A stretch of DNA of 38,501 nt from Treponema sp. Its GTDB lineage: Bacteria > Spirochaetota > Spirochaetia > Treponematales > Breznakiellaceae. The notes below the pieces were generated by a model. It was not told where the DNA came from. It did not search any database and saw nothing but the letters and a program-made list of their open reading frames with translations. Made by a program: the position numbers and the translations under genes. The DNA is taken from NCBI GenBank assembly GCA_031266075.1, contig JAISBS010000104.1, positions 1 through 38,501 of the forward strand. The letters run 5' to 3'. The number at the start of each line of letters is the position of its first letter. Position 1 is the first letter of the stretch. Below, piece after piece: positions 15,956 through 23,380 of the stretch.

Positions 15956-16435
15956 ATGCCGGATCTGCTGACAAAGCTGAAAAAGACGGGAGCCGCCCTG
16001 GGGGATTTTTTCAGGGCGCTGCCCGGCAGATTTTCTTCCCTCCCGGCGCGGATCCGGGAAGCGGGAGCCGTTTCCGGCGGATTGCTCCGGGGGAAGCGGA
16101 AATGGCTGCTGATTGGCCTTGGGGCCGCGGTGGTTCTGCTGTTTTTTTCGCTGGCGGCGATCTTCGCGGCAGTGAACCGGAACCCCGGCGCCGGGCCGCT
16201 CCCCGCCGGGGAACTGACCGGGCCGGTTCAGGACAACAGGATTCCCCCGGAGGAACTGTTCCTTCCCGATGAGCCCGATTTTATTCCCGGCGTTCTGCTG
16301 GAACGGGAGCGGCGGGAGACATGGACCGCCGGGGATGCGGCGCCCTACTGGCAGGACCCGCTGAAAAACGGGGAAGAACCCTGGCGGGAACAGGCGGAAT
16401 TGATAATTGATGAACTTTTGGAGCGAGTGCCATGA
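15956..16435 (+). CDS. Single-pass membrane protein of unknown function
   Basis: A 160-residue protein with a basic N-terminal part, one transmembrane helix at about residues 50-73 (WLLIGLGAAVVLLFF...), and a C-terminal, acidic and Pro-rich segment likely outside the inner membrane. No family is recognised. The frame is open from 15914, but that ATG lies inside a perfect hairpin arm. ATG 15956 is preferred although no ribosome site is visible; TATACTGATAATATG directly upstream suggests a very short or absent leader. The stop overlaps the next gene's ATG as ATGA, so the two are translationally coupled and probably act together in the envelope. Confidence 0.65.
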   Translation: MPDLLTKLKKTGAALGDFFRALPGRFSSLPARIREAGAVSGGLLRGKRKWLLIGLGAAVVLLFFSLAAIFAAVNRNPGAGPLPAGELTGPVQDNRIPPEELFLPDEPDFIPGVLLERERRETWTAGDAAPYWQDPLKNGEEPWREQAELIIDELLERVP

Positions 16436-17961
16436 AGAAACCGGGCTTTTTCGTGTTGTTAATCCTCTCCCTGCTGATCCCGGCCTGTAAAAGCTCCCCC
16501 CCGGCGGGGGAAGATCCGGGACCGGAACTGGCCGGAGCCGCCGAAGTCTCCCATGAAACCGCGGAAGCCGGAACCGCCGAAACCGGGGCCGCCCCGCCGG
16601 CAGACGGCTTCTCCGGTGAAGCCGTCCCCCCGGTATCTGCCGTGACGGAACCGGGGCCGGAACTGGCCGAGACCGCCGCCGGGGCCCTGCCTCCGAAAAA
16701 CGAGCCCTCCCCGGCCCTCCCCGAACCGGAGGCCCCCCCGCTTCCTCCGGCAGCCCCGTCACCCGCCGGGCCGGAAGCCGAAGCCGAAAGCCCATCGGAG
16801 CCCCCGCCCCCCGCCGGGCCGGAAGCAGGGGCCGGGAGCCCGCCGGAGCCACCGCCAGCCCCGCCGCCCGAAGAAGATGCCCGGCCCTCCCGTCTGCCGC
16901 CCGCAGACGAAGACGCTTCCGGGATAATCCGGGAGCCGGAGCCCCGGCCAGTCCAGCCTCCCCCGGCGGCGGAACCGGAATTCCTCCCCCTGGCCCCGCC
17001 GCCCGCCGAGGCCGATGAAGGCATGGTTTTTTCCCGGATAGTCCGGGCCACTGTGGGGCAGTTGGTGGAGATTCCCTTCCGGGGAACCGGATGGACCTAT
17101 TTGGGGGAACTGGGGGCCCGGCGGGGCGTAGCCTACGATTCCCGGCGGATCGATCCCGAGGGGCAGAGTTTTGTTTTCCGGGCCGAAGCCGTGGGAATTT
17201 ACGCCCTGAAATTCTACAGACAGGATTTTATCCGGGATTATATCCTCAACGACTATGTCCAGGTAATTGTGGGCGAGACCCCGGAAAGTTCCGCCGGCTG
17301 GTTTAACTCCCCCACCGACCGGGGACGGGTCAGTGCGGAACGGTGGCCCAGTTCCCTTGAAGAAGCGGACGCCGCCGTCCGGAACCGGGCCGGAGCCGCG
17401 GCAGCCCCGCCCGCCACAACGGGCCCGGCTCCCCAGCCAGGCTCCGCGCCCACGGCAGAATCCGCCGGTTCCCGCCCCGGAGCAGAAGCGCCGCCCACAA
17501 CCCGGCCTGCCGCCACCGGAACCCCGCCCCCGGCGGGCCCCGGCGACGAGGGGATAATTCCTGTACGGCCCCCGGTTGCGGCGGGACAGCCGGGAGCGGC
17601 GGAAGTGGAAACAGCGCCGGTTTCGCGGGAATCCCCCGCCAGTGCCAACAGTGGGCTTTTCCTGCCGGAAGAAAGCCTTCCGGAGGACTATATACAGAAG
17701 GCTCAGGAAGAATTTGACGCGGGCCGGGTGGCGGGGGCCCTGGCAGTGCTGGACCGGTTTCGGGAACGCTTTCCCCAGGGAAACGATGAGGTGTGGTGGC
17801 TCTACGGCCAGTTCTACGAAGCAAACAGCCCCAGCCGGGACATCCGCACGGCCCTGGACTATTACCGCCGCCTGATTCGGGAATACCCCCAAAGCCGCCG
17901 CTATACCGATGCGCGGCGGCGGATAGCGTATCTGGAACGGTATTATATCAACATACAGTAG
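16432..17961 (+). CDS. TPR-containing lipoprotein with Pro/Ala/Glu-rich region
   Basis: A 509-residue predicted lipoprotein (lipobox LIPAC, Cys19). Residues 25-195 are a low-complexity Pro/Ala/Glu/Gly tract with near-repeats such as PPPAGPEA, typical of a flexible tether. A compact beta-rich domain follows (about 195-285; VGQLVEIPFRGTGW, VGIYALKFYRQDF). Then comes a second Pro/Ala-rich linker (about 300-400), and finally YbgF/BamD-like TPR units (AQEEFDAGRVAGALAVLDRF, ALDYYRRLIREYPQS). I infer a periplasmic or surface scaffold; the function is unknown. It overlaps the upstream membrane-protein gene by 4 bp. A 7 bp-arm inverted repeat (TTCAGGG-tc-CCCTGAA, 17969-17984) lies just after the stop without a T-run. 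Confidence 0.8.
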   Translation: MKKPGFFVLLILSLLIPACKSSPPAGEDPGPELAGAAEVSHETAEAGTAETGAAPPADGFSGEAVPPVSAVTEPGPELAETAAGALPPKNEPSPALPEPEAPPLPPAAPSPAGPEAEAESPSEPPPPAGPEAGAGSPPEPPPAPPPEEDARPSRLPPADEDASGIIREPEPRPVQPPPAAEPEFLPLAPPPAEADEGMVFSRIVRATVGQLVEIPFRGTGWTYLGELGARRGVAYDSRRIDPEGQSFVFRAEAVGIYALKFYRQDFIRDYILNDYVQVIVGETPESSAGWFNSPTDRGRVSAERWPSSLEEADAAVRNRAGAAAAPPATTGPAPQPGSAPTAESAGSRPGAEAPPTTRPAATGTPPPAGPGDEGIIPVRPPVAAGQPGAAEVETAPVSRESPASANSGLFLPEESLPEDYIQKAQEEFDAGRVAGALAVLDRFRERFPQGNDEVWWLYGQFYEANSPSRDIRTALDYYRRLIREYPQSRRYTDARRRIAYLERYYINIQ

Positions 17962-18031
17962 CGGCGGTTTCAGGGTCCCCTGAATTGAAGCGTTCAAAAA
18001 TTCCCGTATCAAAACTTCCCGTAAAATGAAA

Positions 18032-18067
18032 GAACCTCTGAAAATCCCGATGGGTTTCCAGAGGTTC
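18032..18067. terminator. Possible bidirectional terminator hairpin between convergent genes
   Basis: GAACCTCTG (18032-18040) and CAGAGGTTC (18059-18067) are perfect 9 bp arms, with further pairing of AAA.TCCC to GGGTTT inside. It lies between the convergent lipoprotein and catechol dioxygenase genes. There is no strong U-tract on either side, so termination is inferred from position. The left arm, AACCTCTGAAAA, is the same as the left arm of repeat copy E. A 12 bp palindrome CGGCAATTGCCG follows at 18081-18092. Confidence 0.4.
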
Positions 18068-18095
18068 CGAAGGACGAAAACGGCAATTGCCGCCG

Positions 18096-18121
18096 CCGTT
18101 AAAAATCGAAGTTTTTAGCGG
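18096..18121. repeat. Palindromic repeat, diverged relative (copy F)
   Basis: CCGTTAAAAAT-CGA-AGTTTTTAGCGG resembles the AAAAACT-GA-AGTTTTT core with the centre changed from CTGA to TCGA. It is followed by TTTCC, comparable to the TTCCCT after copies C and D. It lies downstream of the catechol dioxygenase stop. Confidence 0.45.
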
Positions 18122-18174
18122 TTTCCAAAGTGGAGCCCCGGCGGAATGACACGCGCCGGAACTCTCCCCTGGAT

Positions 18175-19095
18175 TTAGCTAACGACTTCCAGGAAGCTGG
18201 GAATTACTTCCCCGGAGAAATAGAACAGGCCCTTGCCGAGCTGATCCGCATCCCACACCCGCTGGGGGTTGTCCGGGTAGGCGGTATAGCCCGCGCAGTA
18301 GGTTTCGATCCGGTTGCCCGAGGGCTCCCAGAAGTAGATCGAAAGGCCGCGGGTTATGGCGTGCCGGGTGGGACCAATGTCCAGTTTCAGCTTGTTGATG
18401 GCGATATGATCCGCCGCATTCAGCACGTCTTCCCAGGTCTGGAGGTAGAAACCCACATGGTGGAGCTTTCCGGGCTTGGGATATTCCACGAAGGCCAGGT
18501 CGTGCGGCTTGTTGGAACTGGTGATCCAGGCCGCCAGCCGTTTGCCGTCGGGGGTGTTGCAGACCTCGGGCACATACATATCGAACACTTCCTTGCAATA
18601 GCGTTCCGCTTCGGCGATGCCCGGCCCGAAGAGAAGGAAGTGGTCAAGCCGGGTGGCCCTCATGCCCCGGGGCGGCTCGGTCCAGATGTCGGGATTCTTG
18701 ATCTGGGGGGTCTTTTTGGCCAGTTCCACATCGTAGTAAATCTGGAACTGGTGGCCCGTGCAGATAGTGTAGACATACCGTTTGCCAAAACCGGGCTGAT
18801 CGTCGCTGGCTTCGCTTACCTTGTAGCCGAATTTTTCAGTCTTCTGTTTCAGATCTTCCAGTTTTTCCGGGCTGTCAACCTTGAAGGCAACAAAATCAAG
18901 ACCCGCCTCGTTGGTTTTTCGGAGTACGACGCTGTGGTGATCAAATTCGTCATACGCTTTGAGCATGACCCGCCCATCGTTGGTGCGGCCCACCTCATCC
19001 AGACCAAGGATGTTTTTGTAAAAGTCAAGTGTTTTGTCTAAATCCAGCACCCGCAGCTGGATAAGACCCGGGCGAAGTGTACCATGAAATCCCAT
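18175..19095 (-). CDS. xylE: Catechol 2,3-dioxygenase (extradiol, XylE/DmpB type)
   Basis: A 306-residue two-domain vicinal-oxygen-chelate dioxygenase. It cleaves catechol next to the hydroxyls with O2 to give 2-hydroxymuconic semialdehyde. The Fe(II) ligands are all present: H152 (RLDHF), H213 (KLHHVGF) and E264 (NRIETYC). The XylE second-shell residues His199, His246 and Tyr255 have counterparts at H198, H245 and Y254, each exactly one position lower, so the fold is collinear with the Pseudomonas enzyme. GGAGGAGAATT precedes the ATG. It is last in a six-gene minus-strand operon, directly after its likely repair ferredoxin (gap 29 bp). An O2-requiring enzyme is remarkable in what seems to be a fermentative spirochaete. 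Confidence 0.95.
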   Translation of the reverse strand: MGFHGTLRPGLIQLRVLDLDKTLDFYKNILGLDEVGRTNDGRVMLKAYDEFDHHSVVLRKTNEAGLDFVAFKVDSPEKLEDLKQKTEKFGYKVSEASDDQPGFGKRYVYTICTGHQFQIYYDVELAKKTPQIKNPDIWTEPPRGMRATRLDHFLLFGPGIAEAERYCKEVFDMYVPEVCNTPDGKRLAAWITSSNKPHDLAFVEYPKPGKLHHVGFYLQTWEDVLNAADHIAINKLKLDIGPTRHAITRGLSIYFWEPSGNRIETYCAGYTAYPDNPQRVWDADQLGKGLFYFSGEVIPSFLEVVS

Positions 19096-19124
19096 AATTC
19101 TCCTCCATCATCAAAAAATATTTG

Positions 19125-19409
19125 TTACACCCGGGCGATAATCATATCGCTCCGGGGTTGAACACAACACAACAGGGCTATGCCCTCCTCCAGATCCGTT
19201 TCGCTTACATGGGCCCGGCTCATGGGCCGGAACAGGTCCCAGTCGCCGGACACGATCCGCATCCGGCAGACCCCGCAGCCCCCGTTACAGCAGCCGTAGT
19301 CCAGCGGCCCCCGGCGGGACCGGATCATCGCCGCCAGAACCGCCTGATCCCCGGCGCAGGGAAAGCTTTCCCCCGTATCCCGCACCGTAATCCGGTAGTG
19401 CTGCTCCAT
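19125..19409 (-). CDS. xylT: XylT-type [2Fe-2S] ferredoxin
   Basis: A 94-residue plant-type ferredoxin. The cluster cysteines fit C40-x4-C45-x2-C48 (GCCNGGCGVC), plus C81 or C82 (LLCCVQP). Extra cysteines (C41, and the second of C81/C82) lie beside the ligands. In aromatic degraders XylT/DmpQ re-reduces the active-site iron of catechol 2,3-dioxygenase after oxidative inactivation. Position immediately upstream of the dioxygenase supports that role. The ATG has GGGAGG 6 nt upstream. No dedicated ferredoxin reductase is visible in the window. Confidence 0.88.
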   Translation of the reverse strand: MEQHYRITVRDTGESFPCAGDQAVLAAMIRSRRGPLDYGCCNGGCGVCRMRIVSGDWDLFRPMSRAHVSETDLEEGIALLCCVQPRSDMIIARV

Positions 19410-19430
19410 GCCGGCCCTCCCGCCGCGGCC

Positions 19431-20438
19431 CTAGGCCTTCTGCTTGAGCTGGTACGCCACATCGACGATCATGTCTTCCTGACCGCCCACCATGCGCCGC
19501 TTCCCCAGTTCCACCAGAATGTCCCGGGGGGAAAGGCCGAATTTTTCCGCGGCCCGGCGGGTGTGGAGCAGGAAACTGGAATAGACCCCCGCGTAGCCCA
19601 GCATGAGGGAATCGGTTCTGATGGCCTGGGGCCGGTGCATCATGGGCTCCACCACATTCTCCGCCAGATCCATGAGGGCGTAGGTGTCTATGCCGGTGTT
19701 ATAGCCCAGCCGCTGGAGTACCGCGCAGAACACCTCGGTCTGGGTATTCCCCGAACCGGCCCCCAGGCCCCGGCAGGTGGCGTCAACATAGGAAGCCCCC
19801 GCCTCCACCGCGGCCAGGGAATTGGCCACCGCCAGCCCCAAATTGTTGTGGGCGTGAAAACCTGCCGGCAGTTTGGAGGCCGCCTTTAGGGCGCTGATCC
19901 GGGCCGTTACATCAGCGGGGGTCATATAGCCTGAGGAATCCGCCAGATTAATGTAATCCGCCCCGGCGTCCTCAAAAATTTTCGCCTGCTCCACGATTTT
20001 TTCCGGGCTGGCCATGTGGCTCATCATCAGAAAGCCAACGGTGAACATACCGTTCTGTTTGGCCCACTGGATATGCTGGATGGCAATATCCGCCTCGGTA
20101 ACATGGGTGGCGACCCGCACCGCGTTGGCCCCCCGGGCTTTGGCCTCTTTCAGGTCCTCAATAGTGCCGATGCCCGGCAGGAGGAGAACCCCCAGCTTCG
20201 CCTTTTTAACCACCTTTCCCGCGGCCTCGATCAGATCAAGCTCCGGGCAGCCGGAAAAGCCGTAATTGATGGAAGAACCGGCAATGCCGTCTCCGTGGCT
20301 GATCTCGATAAGCTCTACTCCCGCCTTGTCCAGCCCCCCGGCAATGGCAACCGCCTGTTCCACGGTAAAGCTGTGGCTTACCGCATGGCTGCCGTCCCGA
20401 AGCGTCGTATCTACAATATGTATCTTGTCTTCCCGCAT
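19431..20438 (-). CDS. dmpG: 4-hydroxy-2-oxovalerate aldolase
   Basis: A 335-residue DmpG/MhpE-type aldolase that splits 4-hydroxy-2-oxovalerate into pyruvate and acetaldehyde. The N-terminal barrel shows VDTTLRDGSHAVSHSF, ISHGDG, NLADSSGYMTP and the metal motif GFHAHNNLGLA. The C-terminal helical communication domain begins around CRGLGAGSGNTQTEV and has TDSLMLGYAGVYSSF. The frame is open to 20567, but ATG 20438 has GGGAGG upstream and matches family N-termini. One nucleotide separates it from the dehydrogenase stop (TAAGATG), consistent with the two subunits forming the usual channelling complex. Confidence 0.95.
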   Translation of the reverse strand: MREDKIHIVDTTLRDGSHAVSHSFTVEQAVAIAGGLDKAGVELIEISHGDGIAGSSINYGFSGCPELDLIEAAGKVVKKAKLGVLLLPGIGTIEDLKEAKARGANAVRVATHVTEADIAIQHIQWAKQNGMFTVGFLMMSHMASPEKIVEQAKIFEDAGADYINLADSSGYMTPADVTARISALKAASKLPAGFHAHNNLGLAVANSLAAVEAGASYVDATCRGLGAGSGNTQTEVFCAVLQRLGYNTGIDTYALMDLAENVVEPMMHRPQAIRTDSLMLGYAGVYSSFLLHTRRAAEKFGLSPRDILVELGKRRMVGGQEDMIVDVAYQLKQKA

Positions 20439-20439
20439 C

Positions 20440-21312
20440 TTAGTTCCCTCCCGAAGAGAGCATTTTTGCCGCCAGCCTGTCCGCCACCGCCACCGCGGCC
20501 TGATTGATAATGTCAAGATTTCCCGCGTAGGAGGGCAGGAAATCCCCGGCCCCTTCGACCTCGACAATCACCGTAACTTTGTTGCCGTCGATCACCGGCG
20601 GAACCCGCAGACGGTAACCGGGGACATAACCCTGAACCTCCCGGATAATATCGTTCACCGATTCAACGATCTTTTTTTCGTCCGGCTTCTTCACCAGGGC
20701 GTAGACCGTGTTGGTCATCATCAGGGGCGGTTCCGCGGGGTTGAGGACGATAATCGCCTTGCCGCGATCCGCGCCGCCCACTACGCGGAGGGCCCTGGCG
20801 GTGGTTTCGGTAAATTCGTCAATGTTGGCCCGGGTGCCGGGGCCGGCGCTCTTGCTGGATATACAGGAAACGATCTCGCCGTATTCCACATCCGCCGCCC
20901 GGTTGATGGCGTACATGATGGGCACCGTAGCCTGGCCCCCACAGGTAACCATGTTGAAATCCACTTCGTCGGTGAGCTTGTCCAGATTCACGCAGGGAAC
21001 CACATAGGGCCCCACCGCTGCGGGGGTCATGTCGATGGCGATTTTTCCCGCCGCCTTGAGGATCGGGGAATTGTGCAGGTGGGCCTTGGCGCTGGTGGCG
21101 TCAAAGACGATCCGCACGTCCGGGTCTTCCGCCACAGCATCCACCCCCCGGGTGGAGGTTTTGAAACCCAGCCCCGCGGCCCGCTTGATCCCCTCGGACT
21201 CCACAATCCCCGCCATCATGTGCATCTGGAGATTCTTGCTCTTCATCACCTTATACATCAGGTCGCTGCCGATATTTCCCGGCCCGATAATGCCTACTTT
21301 TACCTTCTCCAT
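20440..21312 (-). CDS. dmpF: Acetaldehyde dehydrogenase (acylating)
   Basis: A 290-residue DmpF/MhpF-type enzyme converting acetaldehyde, NAD+ and CoA to acetyl-CoA. The Rossmann motif is IIGPGNIG (residues 8-15). The catalytic cysteine is C124 in [11 protein letters not shown], and downstream [16 protein letters not shown] is typical. Partnership with the adjoining aldolase is the rule in this family and lets toxic acetaldehyde pass directly between active sites. The start has GGCGG about 6 nt upstream. An 83 bp gap to the hydratase gene holds a hairpin. Confidence 0.95.
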   Translation of the reverse strand: MEKVKVGIIGPGNIGSDLMYKVMKSKNLQMHMMAGIVESEGIKRAAGLGFKTSTRGVDAVAEDPDVRIVFDATSAKAHLHNSPILKAAGKIAIDMTPAAVGPYVVPCVNLDKLTDEVDFNMVTCGGQATVPIMYAINRAADVEYGEIVSCISSKSAGPGTRANIDEFTETTARALRVVGGADRGKAIIVLNPAEPPLMMTNTVYALVKKPDEKKIVESVNDIIREVQGYVPGYRLRVPPVIDGNKVTVIVEVEGAGDFLPSYAGNLDIINQAAVAVADRLAAKMLSSGGN

Positions 21313-21346
21313 AATAGCCGCCTTTTTTGTCAGGCATTAAGGAAGC

Positions 21347-21378
21347 TGTCCGGACAAGTTTTTCAAACTTTTCGGACA
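21347..21378 (-). repeat. Hairpin inside the meta-cleavage operon
   Basis: Nested arms TGTCCG/CGGACA and AAGTTT/AAACTT form an imperfect hairpin in the only sizeable gap (83 bp) of the operon, between the hydratase and dehydrogenase genes. It has no following U-tract. It could stabilise or process the transcript, or be a remnant of the palindromic repeats. Confidence 0.45.
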
Positions 21379-21395
21379 GATCCGCCTGAGCGTTA

Positions 21396-22184
21396 TTAAA
21401 CAAACTGAGCTTCCACCATTCCAAAGGAAGAAAATTCCGCCCGGAAGGCGTCGCCTTTTTTCGCCAGGGGTGCTGCGGAAAAAGCCCCCGAAAGGATTAC
21501 TTCCCCAGCCTTGAGCGTTACGCCATAGGACCAGAGCCGGTTGGCAAGCCATGCCACCGACACGCAGGGGTCTCCCAGCACGGCGGCCCCGGTGCCTTCG
21601 CCCGCAAGTTCGCCGTTTTTGTATAGCTTCATGGACACCGAGGGGAGATCAACCTCGTTCAATGCAAGGCGCTTTGATCCCAGCACATAGCGTCCCGAAG
21701 ACGCATTGTCCGACACGGTGTCCACAAGCTTTATCTTCCAGTCCGCCACCCGGCTGTCCACAATCTCGAAGGCCGCCACGACATAATCGGTGGCCGCCCG
21801 GACATCGTCCCGGCTGACTTTGCCCCCCGCCAGATCCGCCTTGAGGATAAAGGCGATTTCTCCCTCGATCTTAGGCTGGAGCAGGGCGTCCGTGTTCAGT
21901 CTGCCGTCTTTGCAGTCCATGGCGGCAAAGAGGTGGCCGTAATCCGGCTCGCTGACCCCAAACTGCTTCTGAATCCCCTCGGAGGTGAGGCCGATTTTTT
22001 TCCCGGAAATGACATGGCCCATCTTCAACACCCGCTCCACATTGGCAAGCTGGATATGATAGGCATCGTCAATATTGAGGGAGGGGTCCTGATCCGTCAG
22101 GGGCGGAATGGCCTGCCGGTTCCGCTCCGCGTTAAAAAGCTGTTCCGCATACGCGGCAATCCGTTTTTCGTCCATACGCCCCAT
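21396..22184 (-). CDS. dmpE: 2-oxopent-4-enoate hydratase (2-hydroxypentadienoate hydratase)
   Basis: A 262-residue member of the FAH-related hydratase/decarboxylase family. It adds water to 2-hydroxypenta-2,4-dienoate to give 4-hydroxy-2-oxovalerate. Visible signatures are GKKIGLTS, the metal-site segment PKIEGEIAFIL, AAFEIVDSR and VSDNASSGRYVLG. The hydratase (DmpE/MhpD) and decarboxylase (DmpH) are related; its placement between hydrolase and aldolase/dehydrogenase genes and the lack of a DmpI tautomerase favour hydratase. The first ATG (22184) lies 5 nt after the hydrolase stop, close to AGGACGG. An ATG three codons later is possible. Confidence 0.9.
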   Translation of the reverse strand: MGRMDEKRIAAYAEQLFNAERNRQAIPPLTDQDPSLNIDDAYHIQLANVERVLKMGHVISGKKIGLTSEGIQKQFGVSEPDYGHLFAAMDCKDGRLNTDALLQPKIEGEIAFILKADLAGGKVSRDDVRAATDYVVAAFEIVDSRVADWKIKLVDTVSDNASSGRYVLGSKRLALNEVDLPSVSMKLYKNGELAGEGTGAAVLGDPCVSVAWLANRLWSYGVTLKAGEVILSGAFSAAPLAKKGDAFRAEFSSFGMVEAQFV

Positions 22185-22189
22185 CCGTC

Positions 22190-23014
22190 CTAGCGTTTGA
22201 AGAACGGGCGGATCAGATCCGCAAATTCCTGGGTATGTTCAATCTGGGTCCAGTGGCCGCATTTGCCGAACACATGGAGCTGGGCATTGTTGATAAGCTG
22301 GAGAAGCCGGTATGAATTCTCCAGCGGGATAACCCGGTCTTCCCGGCCATGGACAATAAGGGTCTCGTGGGGGATATTGCGGATATACTGCTGATTCCCC
22401 GCCATAGACTCCACCCCTTTCTGCCGGGGCTCCGGGAACAGGGCGTGGAAGCTCTCCTGAAAACCCGGCTGGATGCTGGACTCGTAGCGGGTCTTAATCA
22501 GGTCTTTGGTGGCAAAACCGTGGTCATAGGTGAAAATTTCCAGCAGTTCCTCCATATTTTCCAGGGAAGGCTCGTAGCCCCAGACCTGATCCAGCCCGTA
22601 GGTGATGGGGAAACTGACTCCCATGGCTCCCATGAGGACCAGCTTGTTTATCCGCTGGGGGTATTTGATCGCCAGGGACAGGGCCAGCGCGCCGCCAAAG
22701 GAGTTGCCCACCAGGTTGGTTTTTTCGATTTTCAGCGCGTCCAAAAGGTCGATGGTCTGCTCCACCCAGCCGTTCATGGTCTCTTTTCTGCCGGGAACCC
22801 GCTCGGTAAAGCCAAAACCGGACATATCCGGGGCGATTACACGAAAATCGTCCTTGATAAGGGGGAAAAGCCGTCCCCAGTTTGCCCAGGCGGTTACGCC
22901 CGGCCCGGATCCGTGGAGCAGCGTTACGGGAAAACCCTGGCCCAGGTCGTGATAATTGGTCTTGAAGGCCCCGGTTTGAATACTGTTGGCAATTTCAGGT
23001 CTCTGTTCAGCCAT
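22190..23014 (-). CDS. dmpD: 2-hydroxymuconic semialdehyde hydrolase
   Basis: A 274-residue alpha/beta hydrolase of the meta-cleavage-product group (DmpD/XylF/TodF). The oxyanion segment is LLHGSGPGVTAWANW, the nucleophile elbow is GNSFGG (S105), and the remaining triad residues are D226 (HGREDRVIP) and H254 (GHWTQIEH). It hydrolyses the C-C bond of the ring-fission product, releasing 2-hydroxypenta-2,4-dienoate and a carboxylic acid: formate from catechol, acetate from 3-methylcatechol. AGGAG lies 6-7 nt before the ATG. It is the first gene of the operon, and the promoter at 23061-23089 lies just upstream. The dehydrogenase branch (XylG/H/I) is absent, so this hydrolytic route is the only one encoded here. 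Confidence 0.93.
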   Translation of the reverse strand: MAEQRPEIANSIQTGAFKTNYHDLGQGFPVTLLHGSGPGVTAWANWGRLFPLIKDDFRVIAPDMSGFGFTERVPGRKETMNGWVEQTIDLLDALKIEKTNLVGNSFGGALALSLAIKYPQRINKLVLMGAMGVSFPITYGLDQVWGYEPSLENMEELLEIFTYDHGFATKDLIKTRYESSIQPGFQESFHALFPEPRQKGVESMAGNQQYIRNIPHETLIVHGREDRVIPLENSYRLLQLINNAQLHVFGKCGHWTQIEHTQEFADLIRPFFKR

Positions 23015-23060
23015 AAAAAAACTCCTAAAAATTTAAAGATATCCCAAAGTGGTGAATATC

Positions 23061-23089
23061 ATTGTGCTACCGAATTTTTCGCTTGTCAA
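23061..23089 (-). promoter_or_regulatory. Promoter of the meta-cleavage operon
   Basis: On the minus strand, a perfect TTGACA (23089-23084) is followed after 17 bp by CACAAT (23066-23061), a 4/6 match to the -10 consensus. Transcription would begin near 23054, giving a leader of about 40 nt before the hydrolase ATG. A perfect 10 bp palindrome, TTCAATTGAA (23121-23130), lies about 30 bp upstream of the -35 box and could be an activator half of the control region. Confidence 0.6.
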
Positions 23090-23204
23090 CAAAAATCTGA
23101 TAAAAAAAATCGGCTATTCATTCAATTGAAAGATATGCGAAAAAATAGAAATAAATAAATTTTTATCGAATTAACAACCGCGCGGCATTTTGGAGCAGCC
23201 TCTC

Positions 23205-23233
23205 TTGACAAAACATTTTTTTGGGGGAAAAAT
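23205..23233 (+). promoter_or_regulatory. Promoter of the ABC transporter/reductase operon
   Basis: A perfect TTGACA (23205-23210), a 17 bp spacer and AAAAAT (23228-23233, 4/6 match). It mirrors the divergent promoter on the other strand: both have an ideal -35 box, 17 bp spacing and a weak -10. About 115 bp of AT-rich DNA separates the two -35 boxes. The leader to the ATG at 23381 would be about 140 nt. Confidence 0.45.
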
Positions 23234-23380
23234 CTATATTAATTTGATACAAATTATAGGATATATGCTTGACCGGCGCTCTGCCGCAGGATCACGCCCG
23301 TTTCAGTCCCTTTGACGGGAATGGCCCGGCGCTTCCGTTGCGGGGCAGGTAGAATTGAGAGAACCAGGAGTGTGTACCGT

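Noticed and set aside
15728-16852. A 374-codon minus-strand frame across the gap and the membrane-protein gene
   Set aside because: Arg/Pro-rich composition, no ribosome site, and it crosses hairpins and a coupled plus-strand gene pair.
21396-22184. 4-oxalocrotonate decarboxylase (DmpH) instead of hydratase
   Set aside because: The families are related, but no tautomerase or semialdehyde dehydrogenase is present, and the neighbours are the hydrolase and the aldolase/dehydrogenase pair.
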